Below are positions 1 to 4,944 of a stretch of 5,625 nucleotides of DNA, piece after piece. The stretch's first letter is position 1. Each line of letters starts with the position of its first letter. A program made the position numbers and the translations under genes. The notes below the pieces were generated by a model. It saw only the letters and a program-made list of their open reading frames with translations. It was not told where the DNA came from and did no database searches. The stretch is from contig JAKQEZ010000348.1 in assembly GCA_029558435.1 (NCBI GenBank), positions 1 through 5,625 on the forward strand, written 5' to 3'. Source of the DNA: Bacteroidota bacterium (lineage in GTDB: Bacteria > Bacteroidota > Bacteroidia > Flavobacteriales > Crocinitomicaceae).

Positions 1-357
1 AGTCTAAAGGAAGTGGCAGAAGCTATTGAATCGCCCTCAGCATACACCTCCAAAATTTTGCAGCGACTATCCAAAAGCAACATTATTAATTCTGACAAAG
101 GACCAACAGGTGGTTTTTCAATGGCCAAAAGTGAATTGGAAAAAGTGAAATTAAGTTCGATTGTTTATGCAATTGATGGAGATTCTGTTTACAATGGCTG
201 TGGTTTGGGTTTAAAACAATGCAATGCGGATAAACCTTGTCCGGTGCACGATCAATTTAAAGTTATCAGAGACGAACTAAAAAAGATGCTTGAAACTACT
301 GCTGTAAAAACGTTAGCAATGAATTTCGAGAAAGGCTTAACATATTTAAAACGATAA
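1..357 (+). CDS. Rrf2-family transcriptional regulator, 5'-truncated by window edge
   Basis: This is the C-terminal 118 residues of an Rrf2-family winged-helix repressor. The frame is open to base 1, so the true start lies upstream and the GTG at 13 is only an internal Val codon. Visible parts are the end of the helix-turn-helix (recognition helix around SAYTSKILQRLSKSNII), the wing with GPTGGFSM, and the dimerisation helix at the C-terminus. Three cysteines (codons at 199, 220 and 238) form a C-X6-C-X5-C array followed by PVH. IscR binds its [2Fe-2S] cluster with three Cys plus a His three residues after the last Cys, and NsrR binds an NO-sensitive cluster with three Cys. An Fe-S sensor is therefore likely, but IscR-, NsrR- or RsrR-like function cannot be told apart here. 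The gene ends 48 nt before the oxidase gene on the same strand, so it probably controls that operon. Family call is secure; ligand and target are inferred. Confidence 0.9.
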   Translation, partial: SLKEVAEAIESPSAYTSKILQRLSKSNIINSDKGPTGGFSMAKSELEKVKLSSIVYAIDGDSVYNGCGLGLKQCNADKPCPVHDQFKVIRDELKKMLETTAVKTLAMNFEKGLTYLKR

Positions 358-376
358 AAAAAATTTGAATAAATAG

Positions 377-392
377 TGGACAATAATATCCA
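377..392. promoter_or_regulatory. Imperfect palindrome, candidate operator upstream of the oxidase genes
   Basis: TGGACAATAATATCCA is a 16-bp imperfect inverted repeat: the TGGA/TCCA arms pair perfectly, and six of eight half-site positions are symmetric. It lies 13 nt before the ATG at 406, in the only real intergenic gap of the first half of the window and directly after an Rrf2-family gene. That is a plausible site for autoregulation or operon control. I see no convincing Bacteroidetes promoter (TTG, then TAnnTTTG) around it. A TTG at 365-367 is present, but no well-matched -7 element sits at the right distance. AT-rich DNA throws up short palindromes often, so this remains weak. Confidence 0.3.
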
Positions 393-405
393 ATATAATT
401 AAGGA

Positions 406-2157
406 ATGGAAACAAAAAATATATTCAGCGAATCGGGCATTATCATCACACTATTGCTGATAGCAATACCTGTAATTGTTGCTTCGATATTGGTAATCAT
501 AAAAGCCAAGAATGTTCTAAAGAATTTCTTGAAGAAAAAAGAACTCGAAAAATTCAATGAGTATTTAAAAAACTTAAGTCCAGAAGAAGTGAAAAAGATA
601 GAGCAACGAAAAAAGGAGCTTGAATTTTCTCTTTCTAATAATGAATTAGCTGGCGATATGACACCCATTGACGCAAAAGGTTTGATTGACAATGTGAGCG
701 AAGCGAGTTCGTTGCGATTTATTGAGCAAAAGAAAAAAAGTCAGGCTAGACCCTATATTGAACCTGATTTAACCAAACTTATTCTATGGTATTTGGGTTG
801 TGCCACTTTTTGGTTGTTGTTTGGCACTACCGTTGGCGAATACGTTGGAATTAAATTTGTCGCTCCAGATGTTGACCATTACAGTTGGCTAAGCTTTGGC
901 AGATTACGACCTGTACATACCAATGCAGTATTTTGGGGTTGGGCTTCATTGGCAATGTTGGGCTTGGCTTATTATGTCATTCCAAGAGTGAGCAATGTGC
1001 CAATTGCAAGTATTAAAACGGGTTATAGAACCCTCATTCTCGTAAACGCTTCGGTTATACTGGGTAGTTTGTTTTTAATGGCAGGTATCAACAATGGTGG
1101 TGGTGAATACAGAGAATACATTTGGCCTGTGATGGCGTTGTTTGGTATTGGTGTTATCATTTCACTACGAAATTTTTATAAAACCATAGCCAAAAGAACA
1201 ACCAAAGAAATTTATGTTTCCAACTGGTACATCATTTCTGCAATGATGTTTCTATTGGTGATTGCCGTAATTGCGTATTGGCCAAGTTGGCAAAATGGCT
1301 TAGGTGAAACAATTATACAAGGTTACTATATGCACCAAGGTGTGGGTATGTGGTTTATGCTTTTCAATCTTGGACTAATGTATTATTTCCTTCCCCAACA
1401 ATTAAACAAGCCCATCTACTCATACAGTTTAGGAATCTTGGCGTTTTGGGTTCAAATCCTATTTTATACTTTAATAGGAACGCATCATTTTATTTTTAGT
1501 GCTATTCCTTGGTGGTTACAGACTGTTGCCATTGTTGGTAGTGCAGGAATGATAATACCAGTTGTTGCAGGTACTACAAACTTTTTAATGACTTTTAAAG
1601 GCTCGTGGCATAAACTTTCAGGCAGCTATACTTTACCATTTTATTTGATTGGTATTATTTTCTACTTCACGGGTTCTTTACAAGGAACTGCTGAAGCTTT
1701 CAAGTTTACCAATTTAATATGGCACTTTACCGATTTTACTGTAGCTCATTCACATCTCACAATGTATGGCATTATCTGCTTTATGCTTTGGGGCTTTATT
1801 TATACCGTTGTACCACGATTGACAGGAAAAGAACCTCCTCAAATTACAGTTGGTGCTCATTTTTGGTTAGCATTAATTGGATTGTTATTCTACACATTCC
1901 CATTAATGTACGGTTCAACACTCAGGGGTTTAATGTGGATGGAAGGTGCCAAATCATTTATTGAAAGTGTAGAATTGATGGCTCCCTATTGGTTATGGCG
2001 AGCTATTGGTGGTTCATTGATGTGGCTATCTCATATTTTGTTTGCCTATAATTTTTATGTAATGGTAAAAAAGAAAGTAGAAATAGAAATACCGAGCTCT
2101 CCGAAAGACATTCTAAATGCAAAGGTTGAACTGGACAATCAAGAAGTAACAAATTAA
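406..2157 (+). CDS. CcoN-like (cbb3/C-family) heme-copper oxidase subunit I with N-terminal extension
   Basis: This 583-residue polytopic membrane protein is the catalytic subunit of a C-family heme-copper oxidase, expected to reduce O2 (or NO) at a heme b3-CuB site. Residues from about 120 on align by eye with CcoN, with about twelve membrane helices. H171 in RPVHTNAVFWGW and H450 should bind low-spin heme b, and H448 in VAHSH high-spin heme b3. H310, H360 and H361 (GTHH) should bind CuB. Y354, six residues before H360, sits where cbb3 oxidases have the cross-linked Tyr. Two features are odd. Residues 1-119 add one extra helix (about 11-32) and a charged Lys/Glu-rich linker absent from ordinary CcoN. 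The CcoN FEGP Glu is replaced by Q426 (SLQGT). The start is firm: an in-frame TAA at 400-402 excludes any earlier ATG. AAGGA abuts the ATG too closely to be a normal ribosome site. Oxidase versus NO reductase is unresolved; the Tyr and lack of NorB-type Glu favour oxidase. Confidence 0.9.
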   Translation: METKNIFSESGIIITLLLIAIPVIVASILVIIKAKNVLKNFLKKKELEKFNEYLKNLSPEEVKKIEQRKKELEFSLSNNELAGDMTPIDAKGLIDNVSEASSLRFIEQKKKSQARPYIEPDLTKLILWYLGCATFWLLFGTTVGEYVGIKFVAPDVDHYSWLSFGRLRPVHTNAVFWGWASLAMLGLAYYVIPRVSNVPIASIKTGYRTLILVNASVILGSLFLMAGINNGGGEYREYIWPVMALFGIGVIISLRNFYKTIAKRTTKEIYVSNWYIISAMMFLLVIAVIAYWPSWQNGLGETIIQGYYMHQGVGMWFMLFNLGLMYYFLPQQLNKPIYSYSLGILAFWVQILFYTLIGTHHFIFSAIPWWLQTVAIVGSAGMIIPVVAGTTNFLMTFKGSWHKLSGSYTLPFYLIGIIFYFTGSLQGTAEAFKFTNLIWHFTDFTVAHSHLTMYGIICFMLWGFIYTVVPRLTGKEPPQITVGAHFWLALIGLLFYTFPLMYGSTLRGLMWMEGAKSFIESVELMAPYWLWRAIGGSLMWLSHILFAYNFYVMVKKKVEIEIPSSPKDILNAKVELDNQEVTN

Positions 2158-2167
2158 TATATACGAA

Positions 2168-3175
2168 ATGGAATTTTTCGACAATCATAAAAAGCTATTC
2201 AGAACGGCACTAGGACTATTTGTTGGGCTAACAATAATTGTTGCCATAATGCCTGCTATCAATAATCAGGAAAACAATGCTCCTTTGCCCGGATATGAGC
2301 CATTGAGTCAAGAAGCATATCTTGGTAAAAAAAGTTTTATTGCCAACGGCTGTGTGGCTTGTCATACCCAACAAGTTAGAAATGTAGATATGGACAATGT
2401 TTGGGGCAGCAGACCCGGTATACCAGCCGATTATGCGGGTATTTCGAGAATAGATTTTTGGACAAACACTGCTACATTAATGGGTACGGAAAGAACAGGC
2501 CCCGATTTAACCAATATAGGTTTAAGACAGCCGAGCTTAGCTTGGAATTTATTACACATCTATCAACCCAGAGCCGTAGTAGAAAAATCAATAATGCCAG
2601 CTTATCCTTGGTTATTTGAAATAAAAAGTGAATTGAGCGAAAAAGATGTTGAAGTGGTTGTGCCTGATGCATATAGAAAAGGCATAACAGGTAAAATTGT
2701 AGCCACGCAGGAAGCCCTCAACTTAGTAGCTTATTTACAAAGTTTAAAACAAGTGCCTTTACCTGACGGAAATACGCCCAAGGAATTTTTATACAAGAAA
2801 AAAGAAATTCCTATGGTAGTAAATGGAAATAATGCTAACCTACCTGATGGCAAATTATTGTACACTAATAATTGTATGAGTTGCCACCAAGCCAATGGCG
2901 AAGGACTTAAAGGTGCTTTCCCATCATTAAAGGGTAGCCCGATAGTTCTGGGTGATGATCTCGAATTATTAGTCAACATTATAATGCTTGGTTATGATGC
3001 AAGACCAGAATATGCAGTGATGAATGCAGTAGGCTTGGATAATAACCTCACTCCCGAAGAAGTTACCGCCATTATTAATCACGAAAAAACAAGTTGGGGT
3101 AATAATGCCAAAACAGTAACTCCCGAAGAAGTAAAAAAGCTTATGGATTTTATAAAATTAACATCTAACAAATAA
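2168..3175 (+). CDS. Membrane-anchored diheme cytochrome c: CcoO-like module fused to a class-I cytochrome c domain
   Basis: This 335-residue protein is the likely electron-input subunit of the preceding oxidase, anchored in the inner membrane and facing the periplasm. One membrane helix (about 11-30) follows a short N-terminus. The CcoO-like module (about 45-195) has heme motif C62-VAC-H66 followed by TQQVR, then the CcoO hallmarks TERTGPDLTNIG (107-118) and MPAYPWL with M143 as probable axial ligand, ending in NLVAYLQSL. After a linker, a second domain (about 225-335) has C236-MSC-H240 with GEG, and M285 as probable axial ligand, followed by LTPEEV and the SWGN motif typical of class-I cytochromes. 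Canonical cbb3 has one heme c in CcoO and two in a separate CcoP; here two are on one chain, and no CcoP is seen. The gene starts 10 nt after the CcoN-like stop. The fusion reads through with no frameshift. Calling the second domain a CcoP replacement is inference. Confidence 0.88.
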   Translation: MEFFDNHKKLFRTALGLFVGLTIIVAIMPAINNQENNAPLPGYEPLSQEAYLGKKSFIANGCVACHTQQVRNVDMDNVWGSRPGIPADYAGISRIDFWTNTATLMGTERTGPDLTNIGLRQPSLAWNLLHIYQPRAVVEKSIMPAYPWLFEIKSELSEKDVEVVVPDAYRKGITGKIVATQEALNLVAYLQSLKQVPLPDGNTPKEFLYKKKEIPMVVNGNNANLPDGKLLYTNNCMSCHQANGEGLKGAFPSLKGSPIVLGDDLELLVNIIMLGYDARPEYAVMNAVGLDNNLTPEEVTAIINHEKTSWGNNAKTVTPEEVKKLMDFIKLTSNK

Positions 3176-3179
3176 CAAG

Positions 3180-3440
3180 ATGAAAGTAAAATATCTCCTA
3201 TCCGTACTTATCATTTTTATAGCTCAAATAGCTATCGCTTGTCCTGTTTGCGAAAAGCAACAACCTAAAATAACGCGAGGGTTAACTCACGGAGCGGGTC
3301 CGCAAAGTGATTGGGATTGGGTAATCATTGCCATTATTACACTTATAGCGGTTTTAACGCTGATTTACTCAATAAAATACCTGCTAAAACCCGGTGAGAA
3401 AAATAATGACCATATCAAACAATCAATCTTAAGCAATTAA
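3180..3440 (+). CDS. Small exported membrane protein with N-terminal CPVC motif, oxidase-associated, unknown function
   Basis: This 86-residue protein starts 4 nt after the cytochrome gene and is surely co-translated with it. Residues 1-20 form a signal peptide (basic start, hydrophobic core, AIA before C21). Signal peptidase I could cut there, placing C21-P-V-C24 at the mature N-terminus. The lipobox fit is poor (Ala at -3), so a lipoprotein is possible but less likely. Then follow a polar stretch with H37 (THGAGP), one membrane helix (about 47-67) and a basic tail (LLKPGEK, HIK), which predicts periplasmic N-terminus and cytoplasmic C-terminus. I recall similar short proteins beside cytochrome oxidase genes in other Bacteroidetes, but know no assigned function. 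A small structural subunit similar in place to CcoQ, or a copper/thiol assembly factor using CPVC, are both guesses. The conserved-looking THGAGP motif argues for a real, selected gene. Confidence 0.75.
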   Translation: MKVKYLLSVLIIFIAQIAIACPVCEKQQPKITRGLTHGAGPQSDWDWVIIAIITLIAVLTLIYSIKYLLKPGEKNNDHIKQSILSN

Positions 3441-3445
3441 ATAAG

Positions 3446-3850
3446 ATGGAAGAATATAAAAGCAAAATAAAACTTTTTGTGGATGATGAACTACAACCCA
3501 TTGCGGAATTAGTTCCACCAGTGCAATTTGATTTAGACACCAACAAATTAACAGATGGCGAGCACACCTTAAAACTCATTAGCAAATCACCCACAGGCAG
3601 AGAAGGTATAAGGAAAATAAAATTTATTGTCAAAAATGGTCCCGCTATCTCCATAGAAGGATTGAGTGATAATGGCGTAGTTGACGGAGTTATTCCTCTT
3701 ATGATAAACGCTTATGACAAAGGCAATCAAAAAAATTTCCTTATTGAAGGTAGTGAAACTCCGCAAAGTATCCCGAGTTGGCTTTGGATTTTGCTCATTG
3801 CTTTTTTGGGTTGGGCAGCATTTTATACCATCACAAATTTTAGTCTGTAA
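3446..3850 (+). CDS. Ig-like domain protein with C-terminal membrane anchor, oxidase-associated, unknown function
   Basis: This 134-residue protein begins 5 nt after the preceding stop. Residues 5-65 read like one bacterial Ig-like beta-sandwich: LFVDDELQPI, then LTDGEHTLKLISKSPTGREG, then KIKFIVKNGP. The DGEHTL/G/FxVxN pattern is typical of Ig-type repeats. A second beta-rich stretch follows to about residue 100, and a single hydrophobic helix (about 111-130, rich in Trp) ends the chain four residues before the stop. No cysteine, histidine pair or CxxCH is present beyond a lone His, so it is not a cytochrome, although I recall homologues carrying that label. There is no N-terminal signal peptide, so it would be tail-anchored with the domain in the cytoplasm unless insertion is unusual. 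By position it may be an accessory or assembly subunit of the oxidase; function is unknown. Confidence 0.72.
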   Translation: MEEYKSKIKLFVDDELQPIAELVPPVQFDLDTNKLTDGEHTLKLISKSPTGREGIRKIKFIVKNGPAISIEGLSDNGVVDGVIPLMINAYDKGNQKNFLIEGSETPQSIPSWLWILLIAFLGWAAFYTITNFSL

Positions 3851-3866
3851 TTCAATAAAAATAGAA

Positions 3867-4109
3867 ATGGAAAACAAGGAAATTTGGTTAGAAACATTAA
3901 TCACAAACTCCCCTCAAGAAGGACGAGAACTTGCTATAAAAATGGCAAGAAAGTCTATCGCAGCCATACAAACAGATGCCGAAACAAGAAAAAAATTAAG
4001 AAGCGATTATGCCAATGATACCGCACAACTTATTGCTTCTGCCAGTGTAATTGCCATAGAGTTTCAAACCATAGCAGCAGCTAATAATTATTGGAAAACT
4101 GAAAAATAA
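3867..4109 (+). CDS. Small soluble helical protein, unknown function
   Basis: This 80-residue protein is not one I recognise. The frame stays open upstream to an ATG at 3714, but that would overlap the Ig-like gene by 137 nt and add a basic, Cys/Trp-containing stretch unlike the rest. The ATG at 3867, 16 nt after the previous stop and preceded by an A-rich leader, is the natural start. The chain is nearly all predicted helix (ETLITNSPQEGRELAIKMARKSIAAIQ, then two more helices), with no signal peptide, membrane segment or cysteine, and no metal-binding motif. It is therefore likely cytoplasmic. It lies 8 nt before the truncated hemoglobin gene. Its regular amphipathic make-up and placement in a tight operon support a real gene. 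A role as a hemoglobin partner or small regulator would be speculation. Confidence 0.65.
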   Translation: MENKEIWLETLITNSPQEGRELAIKMARKSIAAIQTDAETRKKLRSDYANDTAQLIASASVIAIEFQTIAAANNYWKTEK

Positions 4110-4117
4110 ATGCTAAA

Positions 4118-4504
4118 ATGAAAGACATACTAAATCTTGATGATGTAAAACTGGTGGTTGATTGTTTCTACGATAAAGTTCGTAATGACAAACTATTGAA
4201 AGATGTTTTCAATAATGTAATTCAAGACCGTTGGCCGGAACATCTGGAAAAAATGTACCGCTTTTGGCAAACTGTTTTGTTGGACGAACACACCTATTAC
4301 GGCAGTCCATTTTTGCCACACGCCAAACTTCCTGTTGGCATTGAGCATTTCAACCAATGGTTAAATCTTTTTTACGAAACGGTGGATGAAAATTTTGAAG
4401 GTGCAAAAGCAGAACGAATGAAATGGCAAGGACAACGAATGGCAGAAATGTTTCATTCAAAAATCGAGTACTACAAAAATAATCCTTCAATTCCATTGCT
4501 ATGA
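4118..4504 (+). CDS. Group III truncated hemoglobin
   Basis: This 128-residue protein is a single-domain globin of the truncated 2/2 type, group III, similar by eye to Campylobacter jejuni Ctb. H68 in PFLPHAKLPV is the proximal (F8) heme ligand. Y18 (FYDKVRND) sits at B10, H42 (RWPEHLEKMYRFW) at E7 and W81 (QWLNLFYE) at G8, the distal trio described for Ctb. Length is normal and nothing is missing. It is cytoplasmic. Group III globins are linked to NO and low-oxygen physiology, with Ctb induced by nitrosative stress, so a role in NO or O2 handling next to the oxidase genes is reasonable but unproved. Its stop codon overlaps the next gene's start as ATGA at 4501-4504, indicating translational coupling. 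Confidence 0.93.
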   Translation: MKDILNLDDVKLVVDCFYDKVRNDKLLKDVFNNVIQDRWPEHLEKMYRFWQTVLLDEHTYYGSPFLPHAKLPVGIEHFNQWLNLFYETVDENFEGAKAERMKWQGQRMAEMFHSKIEYYKNNPSIPLL

Positions 4505-4944
4505 CCGTAGTAAAAATGCCCATAGCCCTTATTTGCACTTTTCTTTGGATTGGCTTTGTATGTGCCATCAGCTTTATGGAAGCCTGGCTTAAGTTTCGTG
4601 CTCCCGGAATAACAGTGCCTTTAGGTTTAGGCATTGGTAGACTGGTTTTTAATGCTCTTAACAAAGTTGAGTTGGTGTTTGCCATAGTTGTACTTATCAA
4701 TGTTTTTTGGCAAACATCTGATATATTGAAATGGCAAAACTTAGCCTTTGCTGTTCCTATTGCTCTTTTGCTAATACAAACATTTTGGCTCCTGCCTGCT
4801 TTAGATACTCGGGCAGAATTACATATTCAAGGTCAATTTGTACCGCCTTCAAACCTTCATTTTTATTATGTAGGAATGGAATTAGTAAAAGTTGTTGGCT
4901 TAAGCCTATTTGGAATCACACTTTTTAAAAACACAACAATATGA
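4501..4944 (+). CDS. Four-helix integral membrane protein, unknown function
   Basis: This 147-residue protein has four predicted membrane helices (about 6-27, 54-72, 79-98 and 121-142). The first loop contains FMEAWLKFRAPGITVPLGLGIGRLVF; a second loop, between helices three and four, contains LPALDTRAELHIQGQFVPPSNLHFYYVGMELVK. Charged residues inside or next to helices (E27, E57, E127), the LDTRAE segment and H115 look conserved in type, as in small cofactor or ion-binding membrane proteins, but I cannot assign a family. It resembles uncharacterised Bacteroidetes membrane proteins and perhaps the DUF4149 type, which I cannot confirm. It overlaps the hemoglobin gene by 4 nt at its start and the dioxygenase gene by 4 nt (4941-4944) at its end, so all three are probably translated as a coupled set. 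No signal peptide apart from the first helix. Confidence 0.8.
   Translation: MTVVKMPIALICTFLWIGFVCAISFMEAWLKFRAPGITVPLGLGIGRLVFNALNKVELVFAIVVLINVFWQTSDILKWQNLAFAVPIALLLIQTFWLLPALDTRAELHIQGQFVPPSNLHFYYVGMELVKVVGLSLFGITLFKNTTI

Noticed and set aside
13..15. GTG as the start of the Rrf2 regulator
   Set aside because: The frame is open to base 1 and the four residues before it (SLKE) fit the Rrf2 helix-turn-helix, so this GTG is an internal Val codon of a truncated gene.
394..400. TATAATT as a -10 promoter box before the oxidase gene
   Set aside because: It lies only 5 nt before the ATG, and Bacteroidetes promoters use a different -7 element, so it is most likely chance in AT-rich DNA.
399..692. 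Minus-strand open frame opposite the start of the oxidase gene, and similar minus-strand frames at 2003-2188, 2472-2672, 2731-2979, 3415-3654, 3587-3904 and 4350-4700
   Set aside because: All lie opposite well-supported genes, show low-complexity or Phe/Ser/Leu-rich translations typical of antisense frames, and match no family I know.
1719..1964. Plus-strand alternative frames at 1719-1964, 2401-2619 and 4731-4928
   Set aside because: They sit wholly inside conserved coding regions (oxidase, cytochrome, membrane protein) and their translations have no recognisable motif.
406..2157. NorB-type nitric oxide reductase large subunit
   Set aside because: The NorB glutamates near the first CuB/FeB histidine are absent (HQGVGMW rather than a HxxxEG pattern), and the cbb3-type active-site Tyr is present. 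A NO-reducing activity is still possible, but it is not a standard NorB.
3050..3132. 14-nt direct repeat actcccgaagaagt at 3050-3063 and 3119-3132
   Set aside because: Both copies encode a TPEEV helix-start motif inside the cytochrome domain. This is better explained by protein sequence preference than by a DNA element.
3714..3866. Upstream extension of the 80-residue helical protein to an ATG at 3714
   Set aside because: It would overlap the end of the Ig-like gene by 137 nt in another frame and add a sequence unlike the rest. The ATG at 3867 gives normal operon spacing.
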